Assembly: GCA_946965045.2 (NCBI GenBank)
Contig: OX337232.1
Coordinates: 868,001-932,000, forward strand
Direction: 5' to 3'
Length of the DNA: 64,000 bases
Source: Epithemia pelagica
Taxonomy: Eukaryota; Bacillariophyta; Bacillariophyceae; Surirellales; Surirellaceae
A program made the translations under genes and the position numbers. Below, piece by piece: positions 11,636 through 22,094 of the stretch (the first letter of the stretch is position 1; every line of letters begins with the position of its first letter). Under the pieces are notes generated by a model. The model did not search any database. It saw nothing but the letters and a program-made list of their open reading frames with translations, and was not told the DNA's origin.

Positions 11636-12929
11636 GGTAGTATTTGATTTGTTTCATTTAATGTGCGGTGTGATACGAACCCGGATGTACCACGCATGTG
11701 CCACGTATAAAGTACCCGGATGTGTGTTATGATGTCCAAAAGGTAACCCGGATGTGCGGAACTCGGTTTTGTCTCTGGGTTGGTGTGAAAACGACTTAAA
11801 GATTTTTATTCTTGGTCTCTTCCAGACTCGTTGCGGTGATCAGGTTGAACCGGGGAGTCAGGAACAGTGGTAGTTTGCTCGTCTTGCTCGTAGTCCTCAA
11901 CAAAGTGGTTCACTGGTCAGGTGAGTATTGGGAAGGTAGTTGCATCGAGTCCTGGTGCAGCTTGAGGTCCTGGAATAGGAGAGGGTTGGTGACCCTAGCC
12001 TTAGCCAGGCTGGCCCTGTTGTTGGGTTGGGTAGCTTTGTCCTCTAACTCTTGTTTGTTGGGGTATCTCAATCTGTAATGGGCGTTGATGGGTAAGTAAG
12101 GTTCCAAATGCAACTGCAGGGAAATAAGCAGTGAGACTGTTAATCTAGTAGAATTCTTTCAAACTCATAGGGGATAATGCTCGGTAGAGCAGACAATCAG
12201 GTAGGTCACCAACCGATACAAGCTTCTCAGGGTCAGAGAAGCAAGCAAGTTGAAGTCTATCAAAAGGATAGTCGGGACACAAAAGAAGATGTGATCAATG
12301 GTGATGTTGTTAGATTGTGAGCTTTAGGACTACGGTGTGTGTTTTGATGTGCAGGTCTGGCCAGGGTGCATGACTGATATATTCATGGCGCTGACAGGAT
12401 TGGTCTGGTTGGAGTAGACATGGATATTGTGTATTGGAAGTATATGCACTTGCATATCATATACCAATGCCAACAGCTCTTGCTTTGTTGTGATATAGGT
12501 AGTTTTCTTGGCGCGTTGCTGATTGCATTTTTGGAATTGTGGGAATGGAAATATGGTCTCGCGTGATCGTGAATCGTGCTTCATTTACTTAAGCCGTTGA
12601 GTTAAGTCGTGGAGATGCGCACTCGGATAGAAGTTGCGCGCGCTTGCGAATATTGGGCGCGCACGTGTAGGGCCATAGTTCATTTCTGAGTGGTCGTTGA
12701 TAACGCGCGCATTGCGAGCATGCCATGGCCGAAATAAAAGGTCCGCGAGCATGCCGTCATTCTGTTCTCACTTTTCATGAAATGCGAAGGAATATAGGTC
12801 GATATAGCGCCAGCTAGTAGGGAACATAGGACGGCGATGGGTGGCATAGATGGTGCTTCGAAGCCTCGGGACTCGGCTAACCGATGAGATGCCGAATCTA
12901 GCCAATGGATAACGGTGAGAATCCTACTA
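10811..12929 (-). mobile_element. Truncated copia element (copia-3)
   Basis: Same family as copia-1 (12994-20783) but diverged. It retains the 5' LTR (12146-12929), the leader and the N-terminal half of gag, then stops at about 10811, where similarity to copia-1 ends. No pol or 3' LTR is present, so the element is dead. Its LTR edge at 12929/12930 lies immediately before the coding exon at 12930. Confidence 0.75.
12146..12929 (-). repeat. copia-3 LTR
   Basis: 784 bp, the same length as the copia-1 LTRs, with scattered substitutions and altered termini (TAGTAGAATTC start and GAATCCTACTA end versus TGTTACAATTC and GAATTCTAACA). Confidence 0.75.
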
Positions 12930-12984
12930 CCCGATGCTGACGATGACAACAGCGACAGCTCACTCAGCCACCACAAAAAGAAAG
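12930..12984 (+). other. Candidate 5' exon piece of the polylysine gene
   Basis: Reads in frame as an Asp/Ser-rich then His-His-Lys-Lys-Lys stretch and ends at an AAG|GTACGT donor. Joining it to 20855 keeps the frame. There is no ATG in this piece. Its upstream side is occupied by the copia-3 LTR, so the true 5' end of the gene is missing or displaced. Confidence 0.5.
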
Positions 12985-12993
12985 GTACGTTGA

Positions 12994-13777
12994 TGTTACA
13001 ATTCTTTCTGAATCGTAGGGACATCAATGCTCGTTAGAGCAGACAATCAGGTAGTCACCAACCGATACAAACCTCTCCACGGGTAAGAGAGGAAAGCAAG
13101 TTGTAGTCTATCAAAAGGATAGTCGGGACACAAAAGAGGATGTGATAAATGGTGATATTGTTAGATTGTGTGTTGATTACTACGATAGGTCTACGTGAAA
13201 TGTTCGGTCCTGCCAAGGGTCATGTGTCATAGGTTCTTGGCGGCAACAGGTTTGGAATAGTTGGAGTCGATTCATGTGATGTATATGACATGTATATGTG
13301 GACGGATAACATATACAGGGTCAACAGCTCTTGCTTTGGATTGGCATAGTTGTTTTCATGGCGCGCAGCTTGTTGACAATTTGGAGATTGTGGGAATGGA
13401 AATATGGTCTCGCGTGATCGTGTGTCGTGCTTGGGATACTTAGACCGTTGGGTCGGATAGATGCCGACAGCGCTCGGATGTCGCTTGGGCGCGCTCGATG
13501 ATTTCGGGCGCGTACGCTTAGGGCGCTAGTATAATGTCCGAGCAACGGCCAAATTTACGTCCGTTGTAATACCGCACGACCCAGTTTAGTCTTGAGAGTG
13601 AGTTCGTCAATCTATTCTCACTTTTCATGATTTGCGAAGAAATATAGGTCGATATAGCGCGAAGCTAGGGAACAAAGCTCGAAGCTAGATGGCATGATGC
13701 GATAGCACGAGGCTATGTGACATGGGGAATCGATGAGATGTAGAATCTAACCACCATAGACGGTGAGAATTCTAACA
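12994..13777 (-). repeat. copia-1 3' LTR
   Basis: 784 bp, TG...CA ends on the minus strand, paired with 20000-20783. It contains the pol stop codon in its first bases. Confidence 0.92.
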
Positions 13778-16141
13778 CTCCCCACAACTCGTCGTTTCAG
13801 CCTTGTCATCATTGGATTTGTTGAGGTCTTGAACTTCTCCTTTCCAAAACAAAAATGGCTTGAGCATGGGCCAAATAGATACGAAATCCCAATGTTTGCT
13901 AAGGATATCGGCAGGGTTGGTCTTTCCATCTTTCCAGTAGAATGCAACATACTTTGCTGCGATGGCTTCACGAACTTGGTGGTATGACAGAAGATGGTGT
14001 CTCTTGGATAGTATGGAATGAGGAACGGTTGCATTGAGCACAACAGATCTGTTATCTCCGTACATGTAACTTCGCTCTCGGATAGGTACTCCAAGGTAGC
14101 GGAGAGAATGTCGTAATTCTGTAATATGATCTATTGCTGTCCTTGCAGCCACAAACTCGGATCCATAGGTAGCAGTTTCCACCATGCTCTGTCTCTTGCT
14201 GTACCAGTCAATAGGTGTTCCGTTCAACAAATGTAGAACAGTAGTGACGGATTTACCAGTGACTATGTCATGCATGAGATTGGCATCAACATAATGAGTT
14301 GTGGTAACAAAGCGGCCAAGAGGTGTTGGGCAGTCTTCAGGAATATGTTCACTTGCATTCGAATAGACAGTGCGAGTCCAATCGAATTCTTGGGTAGGAA
14401 GACTTGAATAATCAGGCTCTCCAATCCTAAATCTGATTGCGCCTTCTGGGAGATGTGCAAGGTATCCATAGATACGCTTGGCTCTATCAAGATGTCCTTT
14501 CCTTGGAGCAGCACGAAAGCGTGATAGCGTCATTGTAGCGGTGAAGACGTCGAAACGACCAATAGTGATCACCCATTGGAGTTGTCCAATCAGAGTTTGG
14601 AAATGGCTAGTACCTTCTTCATCAAGGAGCTCAGAATCATCCAATTCAGGATGGTCTCCACCAATAAGAGGTGTTTTGGCTTTCTTGGGTTTCTCCTTGA
14701 AGATTCGTTTGAAAGTGTCCATCATCTTACCAATGTAGCATCTTGGATCTGCTACTAATGTTCCATCAGAATCCTTGGTGTAACAACATCCCAAGTGGAA
14801 ATCAATAGGTCCATCTCCTTTGAGTTTGAAGTTGTATTTCTCCTTCAGGATCTTGCAGATATTCCCAGGATCAGTAGAAATAATGGCTAAGTCATCAACG
14901 TATACGGCAATGTATTCGTAACAGTCTTCTCCAGGTGCTTTCCTCATCCAGATATCCGGATCTGCTTTGCTTGGTGAAAATCCCATGTCGGTCAAAACAT
15001 GGAATAAGACATCATGCCAGCGTGCGCCTGATGACTTCAATCCATAAAGTGCCTTGTATATAATCAGGATGTGACCTTCTAATTCCTTGAATTCAGGTCC
15101 TGCGACAATGAAGATTTTCTCCCCTGTCAAGGCTTCCAGATATGCGTTTCCAATATCTGCTCCCCATATTTCCAAGTCATTCAAAGTACCCAAGAATAAG
15201 GCAATGCGGATGTTGCGAATGGAAACAACACCTGAATAGATTGTCTCAACAGGTTCTTTTGTGAGATGTCCATCTGCGACAAGTCTTGCTTTATGTCGTC
15301 CATCATGTTTTACTTCAAAGACAAGATGTACACGTATCTTATGATATCCTTCAGGTGCATTGGATGCTTTCCCTTTAATGAAGATGGCTTTCTCAAAATC
15401 CTTGAATGTCTTGTAGGACTGGATCTGTGACAATTCTAATTCTGTTGCATCCTGCCACTTTGTGTTGCCATGTTGTTTATCAAGAGCGACAGCTTCCTCA
15501 TAATTGCGTGGTACTTGGAGTCCAAACTTATACTTGACGGAATGATGAACTTGTTTAATTCTTGACTGTTTGGCTGCTCGAATGAGACGTTTGCTTGTTT
15601 TGACATAACGTTTCAAATGCTTCCATCCAGGTTCGTTGAGTAAACCATGTTTCTTTCCATTGGCGATGAGTGATAAAGGTTCATAGGTAGTCTCCCTAGT
15701 TTCCCAATCAACAAGCAAATTATATTTGCTCCCCTTGTAATCTGGATCAGTTGTGTTCAGTGGGCCTTGATGGGCGATGACGTCCCTGAACCTGAAAAGA
15801 TTATCTCCAGAGGTTTGAGCTTGGTTATCTCGTTTGATATACTCCATGAGTTGATTATAGGATATCATCTCATCAACATCAGAATTTGTCTTTCGGTAGA
15901 TGTACTTGACACGTTCTTCCTGTTTTGTTGCTTCTTCATTAAGATCAATGACTCGTTTGATGACACGTGCACGGTGTCGCTCCCCATTTTCTTCTGTGTC
16001 GCATAGGAATGTGCGTCCTATCATGTCGTCAAAATCGATCGTGGGCATTGGTTTGGATAGATCTTCACTATCACTGCGAATGAAGACAGTGTCAGCTTGC
16101 TTATCATTGTCATCCTTCTCAGACGAATCCTCCCCTGAAGG
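13772..16141 (-). CDS. copia-1 reverse transcriptase and RNase H
   Basis: Frame open from the TGA at 16142-16144 to TAG at 13772-13774; the first internal Met is at 16048. The reverse transcriptase core shows the copia pattern of ARLVADGHLT, GADIGNAYLEA, KALYGLKSSGARW and catalytic YVDDL (near 14890-14910). The RNase H region shows YGSEFVA and YGDNRS with a terminal NPADILSKHW motif. No internal stop or frameshift in this part. It is in the same frame as the integrase ORF upstream, so a Gag-Pol polyprotein would need readthrough of the separating TGA. Confidence 0.9.
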   Translation of the reverse strand, partial: PSGEDSSEKDDNDKQADTVFIRSDSEDLSKPMPTIDFDDMIGRTFLCDTEENGERHRARVIKRVIDLNEEATKQEERVKYIYRKTNSDVDEMISYNQLMEYIKRDNQAQTSGDNLFRFRDVIAHQGPLNTTDPDYKGSKYNLLVDWETRETTYEPLSLIANGKKHGLLNEPGWKHLKRYVKTSKRLIRAAKQSRIKQVHHSVKYKFGLQVPRNYEEAVALDKQHGNTKWQDATELELSQIQSYKTFKDFEKAIFIKGKASNAPEGYHKIRVHLVFEVKHDGRHKARLVADGHLTKEPVETIYSGVVSIRNIRIALFLGTLNDLEIWGADIGNAYLEALTGEKIFIVAGPEFKELEGHILIIYKALYGLKSSGARWHDVLFHVLTDMGFSPSKADPDIWMRKAPGEDCYEYIAVYVDDLAIISTDPGNICKILKEKYNFKLKGDGPIDFHLGCCYTKDSDGTLVADPRCYIGKMMDTFKRIFKEKPKKAKTPLIGGDHPELDDSELLDEEGTSHFQTLIGQLQWVITIGRFDVFTATMTLSRFRAAPRKGHLDRAKRIYGYLAHLPEGAIRFRIGEPDYSSLPTQEFDWTRTVYSNASEHIPEDCPTPLGRFVTTTHYVDANLMHDIVTGKSVTTVLHLLNGTPIDWYSKRQSMVETATYGSEFVAARTAIDHITELRHSLRYLGVPIRERSYMYGDNRSVVLNATVPHSILSKRHHLLSYHQVREAIAAKYVAFYWKDGKTNPADILSKHWDFVSIWPMLKPFLFWKGEVQDLNKSNDDKAETTSCGEC

Positions 16142-17551
16142 TCAATCCACAAGTAGGTTAGGTGTAGTGGATTCAACACGGCAAACGGCAGAACGGTAGA
16201 TTATCTGGTTATCCTGGGTGAGAATCTTCCAAGTAAAAGAATCACCAACGTTGTGAGCAAAACCAACCCAGTGGCCAAGTTTCTCATCAGAAGAAGATGG
16301 ATATGAACCAGAATTGGGTTCAGCGGGGTCGACACGGTAGTAAACCTCATCCCAGAAAGGAAAGAACAAGAGATGAGTAATGTCGGGTGGGCGTCCGGAG
16401 AGAGCTTCAAGAGGAGTGCGACCGGAATGGGTGGGTGATGATGTATGGTTCAATAAGTCACAGACATACTCAAGGCAAAGAAGCCAGGTGTTGGCAGGGC
16501 AACCAGTGGCATTCATGAGAGCGTTGGTCATACGTTTGACGGTCTGGTAACGGTTTTCAGCCTTATTCTGGTGTTGATGATAAGGTTCGGATCGATACTC
16601 CCCAATAAGCATAGTGCGAAGAATGTCTTTGACCTTTTGAGAGATGAGAGATGAACCACCATCACTGATAAGAGTCTCCATGGCACCACGAAACCGGATG
16701 TTGTCCTGAAGAGTATTGACAAACTGTTTGGTCGACTTGATCCCATAGATATCAGTAACCAGAGTATCTCGACCAACAAAGATTTGTGCGACTTTACCGC
16801 CATGGTCAACAGCAGGGGTGTCGGAGAAAACCGAGTCAGTAGCAACGGGTTCATGACGTCGAGGTATATTAAGGACCGGATTGCGAGCCTTGAAATGTTT
16901 CTTGAGGGTGTCGTGGTCAAAAGTAATGCTACCATTACGTGTAGTGTGCTTGAACGTATCGGCAATAACATCTTCAGATTGCCAACCAAAGAATGGACGG
17001 AACTTCTTCCAGTCATACACTTCCTGGTAACGACGGTGGACAGAGGCATGAAGTGTAGGATCATTACCTTCTGCGTCAGCATAGATAGAAAAGAAGGGTG
17101 CGTCGTCAGGTCCATGATCGTATGGGAGATCCAAAAGGAGATTGAGGTTACAAACAACACGATCAGTGTACTCCCCATAGCTGTCATATGGATGGTTTGA
17201 CATACTACCATCAGTCTTGACGTGTTTCCAATCAGGATCATTGTCAGAGGGTGTGGGAGAATGCGAATGGTCCAGAACACCAGGATCCCATGTGTCGGGT
17301 GACGTGAAGATGATCTGAGGTAAGGTATTCATGTCATCGTCGCTGGGGATACCCAAGGAGTGGATGTAGGCTAACCCATCCTTGATGTGAAGGGGTATAG
17401 CGCGACCATCAAGTGTAGTGATGCGTTGTTTACCATCAACTTTAACAGATCGTTCATCAACAGCAAGTCCGAAATGCTCGAATTGACCAGGAGCATGGAT
17501 AGATAAGCCCTTTCCATAATAAGCATATTCATTGAAGATGCCGACAATAGG
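16142..17551 (-). CDS. copia-1 integrase
   Basis: Same frame as gag and RT, bounded by in-frame TGA codons at 17552-17554 and 16142-16144. It carries a DDE core: Asp in VATDSVFSD, Asp in LISDGGSS and Glu in HQNKAENRYQTVKR. The usual copia spacing and the LLNHTSSPTHSGRTPLEAL segment that follows the core are present. The N-terminal portion from 17551 to 17356 holds the segment linking protease to integrase (YAYYGKG and VDERSVKV motifs). Confidence 0.85.
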   Translation of the reverse strand, partial: PIVGIFNEYAYYGKGLSIHAPGQFEHFGLAVDERSVKVDGKQRITTLDGRAIPLHIKDGLAYIHSLGIPSDDDMNTLPQIIFTSPDTWDPGVLDHSHSPTPSDNDPDWKHVKTDGSMSNHPYDSYGEYTDRVVCNLNLLLDLPYDHGPDDAPFFSIYADAEGNDPTLHASVHRRYQEVYDWKKFRPFFGWQSEDVIADTFKHTTRNGSITFDHDTLKKHFKARNPVLNIPRRHEPVATDSVFSDTPAVDHGGKVAQIFVGRDTLVTDIYGIKSTKQFVNTLQDNIRFRGAMETLISDGGSSLISQKVKDILRTMLIGEYRSEPYHQHQNKAENRYQTVKRMTNALMNATGCPANTWLLCLEYVCDLLNHTSSPTHSGRTPLEALSGRPPDITHLLFFPFWDEVYYRVDPAEPNSGSYPSSSDEKLGHWVGFAHNVGDSFTWKILTQDNQIIYRSAVCRVESTTPNLLVD

Positions 17552-19432
17552 TCAATCATTGGTCTCAAACTTTGCGGCACATGTGACGACAGGAAGTGCA
17601 GTAAGTTCATGGTTATCAATACCCACAATAGTGATATGGCGGCCAGTCTTAGAAAGGATGCGCATGTCAGAACCAGCAAGTCCTCCATTAGCACCACGGT
17701 TAATCAATTGAATTCCTGGTAAAGTAGATTTCCTGGAAAACAAATAGCGTGGAACATGTCCTGCTTGTTTATGCATGTTGGCTTTCAAAGTAACCTTCTT
17801 GCTCGTCTTGGACTTGGCGTTAGAAAGAACACTAGTCAGGTCAGTTGCCGGGTGATTGATATCAGTCGTCATGGCTTGGTTGATAAATTGTGTAACCGGA
17901 TCTGAATCATCTGGTTGCTCAGGAACTGTGCCAGGTGAGTCGTCATCAGATGCAACTTGGTTGGGGTCAGGATCAGGTTCCGGATCAATGTCGAGGGCAT
18001 GTGTTTGCACTTTCCTCGGCGTTGTTGGTGAAGGTGCTTGAATCATCTTGTTATACTCAATGATCAACTTGCGATCTTCTTCAGAAAGTTTGAACCATAG
18101 GTCACGCGGTAGACTAACCTTGGACGAAGAGGATGGAGATTCAGGTGTCACTTTGGTGTTGTGGACATGATACTCCATATCATCTTGTGAGGTTATGTCA
18201 GCATCGGTATCTTGGCCGTTTAGTGATTCATGTTGTTTGACATGTCGACGGCGACTCTGAACAGATGACTGGGTTGCTTGATCATGGTCGTAAGCTGCGT
18301 CCAGAAGAAGACGGAAGTATGATTGATAGCAAAGGGATTTTGCACTGGATTTGGTGTTCACCACATTATCCAAGATCTTGACTCGGCGGAGATCAGGTAC
18401 CTTTTCTACAGCTTGCATGAGGAAGGTCATCCTGGTATGATCAGGGATGCGATCAGACAATGTCACTAGATTGTCTAGCAAACGTAGCTGCTCTTGAAAG
18501 TGTAGAAGAAATTGACGTGTTGTTCCGCGCCATGTGTCGTCAAGACGTAGATTGGAAATGTAGTTGGTTAAACGGAGGACTTCTTGTTTTGCTAGGTCGG
18601 ATTCGCTATGCAAAGAATGTAACTTCTGCAATACGGCACGCGCATCTTCATCATGTTCATGTTCACGTACATAGGCTCGACCTTGGTCAGTTTGAATGAT
18701 ACGGACAAGAACGGAGTAAAGAAATACTTGTTGCTCTTGAAAAAGTTCTTCGGCATACTCATCATCATGGGGTGGTGTGTATTTGAAATTCAGAACGTTG
18801 GATAGGCCTTGAGCCTTAGCTGTAGTCTTGAATACACGCCAGAATGAATCGTAGTATCGTTCATCCTTGAATACCTCATACGCAATTGCGTCGCGCTTAG
18901 TTCCCTTTCTGAATGCTGTAAGGTCTTGTTGAGATTGGGATGCGGCAGTAACTGTGCTGACAGATTTCACAGATGACGGTGACTTCATTGGCGAGACTGG
19001 AACTTGGCTAGGTGGTCCCTTAGAGAAATCTGTGTTGATCCTCCAAGCGTTGAACTCTTTCCTCGTTAGGTTCATCCAGTCGCTATTGGATAGCTCGTCT
19101 TGAATTTCATTGGTCTTGTATATGGCCCAATAAGCCAAGAGCTTGATCTGCTGTCTTGTGGGGCCTTGTAGATCATGTGTCTGTTTGTTGACCTTGTATT
19201 GTGTCTGTTCGTTCATGGATTCCTCGGTATTAGTTTGCATATACGAGATAACATGGGTAATGTTCTCAAAACCATGGTATTTAATCCACTTCATTAAGTA
19301 GTCGGCCCTTTCCTTGGTAAAGAATTGGCAGACAGTAAATATGATGTGGTCAAATAAGTCTGTGTTCGAAACATTGTCTTGGTTATCTTCTCCCTTAGGA
19401 GTCGTAGGTGTCTTGGGTGATTGAGGATCCAT
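17552..19432 (-). CDS. copia-1 gag and protease-like segment
   Basis: ORF of 626 codons from an ATG in the leader. Residues 1-270 match the copia-3 gag. The C-terminal end has the GANGGLAGSDMRIL protease signature common in diatom copia elements. The position that should hold the catalytic Asp reads N (LINRGANGG), which may inactivate the protease or reflect a divergent active site. No zinc knuckle is evident. It ends in TGA with context GATTGACCT. Confidence 0.85.
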   Translation of the reverse strand: MDPQSPKTPTTPKGEDNQDNVSNTDLFDHIIFTVCQFFTKERADYLMKWIKYHGFENITHVISYMQTNTEESMNEQTQYKVNKQTHDLQGPTRQQIKLLAYWAIYKTNEIQDELSNSDWMNLTRKEFNAWRINTDFSKGPPSQVPVSPMKSPSSVKSVSTVTAASQSQQDLTAFRKGTKRDAIAYEVFKDERYYDSFWRVFKTTAKAQGLSNVLNFKYTPPHDDEYAEELFQEQQVFLYSVLVRIIQTDQGRAYVREHEHDEDARAVLQKLHSLHSESDLAKQEVLRLTNYISNLRLDDTWRGTTRQFLLHFQEQLRLLDNLVTLSDRIPDHTRMTFLMQAVEKVPDLRRVKILDNVVNTKSSAKSLCYQSYFRLLLDAAYDHDQATQSSVQSRRRHVKQHESLNGQDTDADITSQDDMEYHVHNTKVTPESPSSSSKVSLPRDLWFKLSEEDRKLIIEYNKMIQAPSPTTPRKVQTHALDIDPEPDPDPNQVASDDDSPGTVPEQPDDSDPVTQFINQAMTTDINHPATDLTSVLSNAKSKTSKKVTLKANMHKQAGHVPRYLFSRKSTLPGIQLINRGANGGLAGSDMRILSKTGRHITIVGIDNHELTALPVVTCAAKFETND

Positions 19433-19999
19433 GGTGATATTTGGTTGGTTCGATGTTTATTTAATGTGCGGTGTGATGTGGTTTATTTAACGTGTGATGT
19501 GGTGAGAACCCGGATGTACCACGTGTGCCACGTATGTACCACGTATGTGATACCCGGATGTGTTTTGTGATGTGCGATTCCTGGAAATTTCCGTTGATTC
19601 CGACAAATTTTCGCCGAGTTTCAACAAATTTTTGCCGAGTTTTCGCGATTTGACGGGAATGTGTGGCGTGTTGTGCGACCGAGGGTACCCGGATGTGCGT
19701 TGAGTTTAAGTCTTGGAAAGGTTTTGAGAGGACGGGAGTTAACTATGAGTAATAATCAGAGTCGTTTCCAGGATCGGAGCGTGAGGCTGGGTTGGAGTCT
19801 AGAATGGGTTGCTGTTGGAACTGTCGACGGAGATTTTGACGGATGTGTTGGCTGCCTTCGGCGTCGGCACCTGTTCCTGCTGCACCAGGGTATCGGGCTG
19901 CCCGGAATGCAGGTTGACTCGATAAATCTGTCGTACAGGAGTGATAAGCTCGTTAGTATCCATGAAACCACAAGGAAATAAGCTCTGAGACTGTTAATC

Positions 20000-20783
20000 T
20001 GTTACAATTCTTTCTGAATCGTAGGGACATCAATGCTCGTTAGAGCAGACAATCAGGTAGTCACCAACCGATACAAACCTCTCCACGGGTAAGAGAGGAA
20101 AGCAAGTCGTAGTCTATCAAAAGGATAGTCGGGACACAAAAGAGGATGTGATAAATGGTGATATTGTTAGATTGTGTGTTGATTACTACGATAGGTCTAC
20201 GTGAAATGTTCGGTCCTGCCAAGGGTCATGTGTCATAGGTTCTTGGCGGCAACAGGTTTGGAATAGTTGGAGTCGATTCATGTGATGTATATGACATGTA
20301 TATGTGGACGGATAACATATACAGGGTCAACAGCTCTTGCTTTGGATTGGCATAGTTGTTTTCATGGCGCGCAGCTTGTTGACAATTTGGAGATTGTGGG
20401 AATGGAAATATGGTCTCGCGTGATCGTGTGTCGTGCTTGGGATACTTAGACCGTTGGGTCGGATAGATGCCGACAGCGCTCGGATGTCGCTTGGGCGCGC
20501 TCGATGATTTCGGGCGCGTATGCTTAGGGCGCTAGTATAATGTCCGAGCAACGGCCAAATTTACGTCCGTTGTAATACCGCACGACCCAGTTTAGTCTTG
20601 AGAGTGAGTTCGTCAATCTATTCTCACTTTTCATGATTTGCGAAGAAATATAGGTCGATATAGCGCGAAGCTAGGGAACAAAGCTCGAAGCTAGATGGCA
20701 TGATGCGATAGCACGAGGCTATGTGACATGGGGAATCGATGAGATGTAGAATCTAAGCACCATAGACGGTGAGAATTCTAACA
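20000..20783 (-). repeat. copia-1 5' LTR
   Basis: 784 bp, promoter-bearing LTR for the minus-strand element. The leader and candidate primer-binding region lie at 19960-19999. Confidence 0.9.
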
Positions 20784-20854
20784 GTTGATTGTTGCAATGG
20801 ATGCTTGATTGTTGTGTCGTCATTTTGCTCATTTCATTGGTTTTGGTTAAACAG

Positions 20855-22094
20855 ACAAGAAGAAGAAGAAGAAGAAGAAGAAGAAGAAGAAGAAGAAGAA
20901 GAAGAAGAAGAAGAAGAAGAAGAAGAAGAAGAAGAAGAAGAAGAAGAAGAAGAAGAAGAAGAAGAAGAAGAAGAAGAAGAAGAAGAAGAAGAAGAAGAAG
21001 AAGAAAAAGAAGAAGAAGAAAAAGAAGAAGAAGAAAAAGAAGAAGAAGAAAAAGAAGAAGAAAAAGAAGAAGAAAAAGAAGAAGAAAAAGAAGAAGAAAA
21101 AGAAGAAGAAGAAAAAGAAGAAGAAAAAGAAGAAGAAAAAGAAGAAGAAAAAGAAGAAGAAAAAGAAGAAAAAGAAGAAGAAAAAGAAGCGTCGCAAAAC
21201 CTCCTCTATAGCCGCGTTGTCGTTGTCATTGTCTTCGTCATCTTCTGGTGACGATCTCTTTCGTGAATTGGGTAGATTGGAGAAAAAGAAGAACAAGAAG
21301 AACCCACAACAACCACCTCCTGTTGTTTCTCTTGTTGGTACGTTGAATTTGAATTGTTGCTTTTTGTCCTGTTAACATTGGTTTCTCACCGACTCTCTTT
21401 GCCTTTTGACAAAGGCCAAGTCGAAAAAGAGAACACAACACCATTATCATCAACCGTGGCCAAGAAAGTTGCCGACGTGATGGACAATAAGTCGAAGAAG
21501 AAGTACTCGAGTACTTCTTCGCCTGGAAAAGATTTGGTGCTTGCCACCCGTCACCACCACAATGCACCCACAGAGACGACGGTAGCTTCCTCGCACATTG
21601 TTGCTGTCTCCCTGCAACAACCATTGTTGCCAAGCCCATTGCGTACCAGACGCCCAACTGCTCCTGGTCGTTACAACGACCATTCGGTGGATTGTCATAT
21701 TGGTGGTGGTCGTTATTCGGACGACCGTGTCGTGGAGCATCATTCGTCGTCGTACGTCTACCATCGCCAGGGGCACAACAATGTTTATGCATCCCGGTTG
21801 GCGTCGTACTCACCCTCTCCACCACCACCCTCCCATTCACGGCATCATCATTCCTCCTCCTTGACCCATGAGTACCACCGCCACCATCAATACGACCCGT
21901 CACCATCGCCACCGCCACCACCTCCTTCGTATCGTCCTCCATACCCTTATCACCACAATCATCATTCCTACCATCACCATGACCACCGTAGTGGATACAC
22001 GCCACCGCCGCCGCGTCCTCGTTCCTCTTCTTCTCTCCATTACCATCACGAACATCGCGGCAACCATCACGGTCATCACCGCTACCACCACTGA
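20855..22094 (+). CDS. Polylysine, His/Pro/Ser-rich protein (exons 2 and 3)
   Basis: Exon 2 (20855-21337) and exon 3 (21415-22094) join in frame across a 77-nt GT-AG intron. Exon 2 starts with Asp, then 111 consecutive Lys codons (20857-21189), then RRKTSS and a Ser-rich stretch, a short LFRELGRLEKKK helix and a proline-rich end. Exon 3 begins GQVEKENTT and becomes His/Pro/Ser/Tyr rich, ending in a His-rich tail before TGA at 22092-22094. I do not recognise the family. The Lys frame is chosen over the poly-Glu and poly-Arg frames because only it continues across both splice junctions. Copia-1 sits in the preceding intron, and copia-3 abuts the upstream exon, so the gene may be disabled. Confidence 0.6.
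20857..21189. repeat. GAA/AAG trinucleotide expansion
   Basis: About 333 bp of purine-only sequence. It is pure GAA repeat to about 21003, then GAA interrupted by AAA at regular intervals. All interruptions preserve the frame. Confidence 0.95.
21338..21414 (+). other. 77-nt intron of the polylysine gene
   Basis: Donor GTACGTTGAATTTG and acceptor TTTTGACAAAG. Phase 1 junction (G|GC) restores the frame of exon 3. A pyrimidine-rich stretch precedes the acceptor. Confidence 0.7.

Larger units (their letters stand above)
12994..20783 (-). mobile_element. Complete young copia retrotransposon (copia-1)
   Basis: LTRs of 784 bp (12994-13777 and 20000-20783) begin TGTTA and end TAACA. They differ at three sites that I can see, about 0.4%. 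A 5-bp target duplication GTTGA lies at 12989-12993 and 20784-20788. The internal part encodes gag, protease, integrase, reverse transcriptase and RNase H in one frame interrupted by two TGA codons. A purine run GTGGGGAG directly precedes the 3' LTR (minus strand) and is the likely polypurine tract. The pol stop codon TAG lies inside the 3' LTR. Confidence 0.92.
12985..20854 (+). other. Intron carrying copia-1
   Basis: Donor GTACGTTGA at 12985 and acceptor AAACAG at 20849-20854. Without copia-1 and one copy of its target duplication the intron would be 75 nt, close to the 77-nt intron at 21338-21414, which starts with the same GTACGTTGA. Confidence 0.6.

Noticed and set aside
12994-13777. Solo LTR interpretation for the left copia-1 LTR
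   Set aside because: It pairs with 20000-20783, shares the GTTGA duplication and flanks a complete pol.
20769-21251. Poly-Glu, poly-Arg and poly-Phe ORFs across the GAA tract
   Set aside because: They are alternative frames of the trinucleotide repeat; only the lysine frame connects to exons on both sides through good splice sites.
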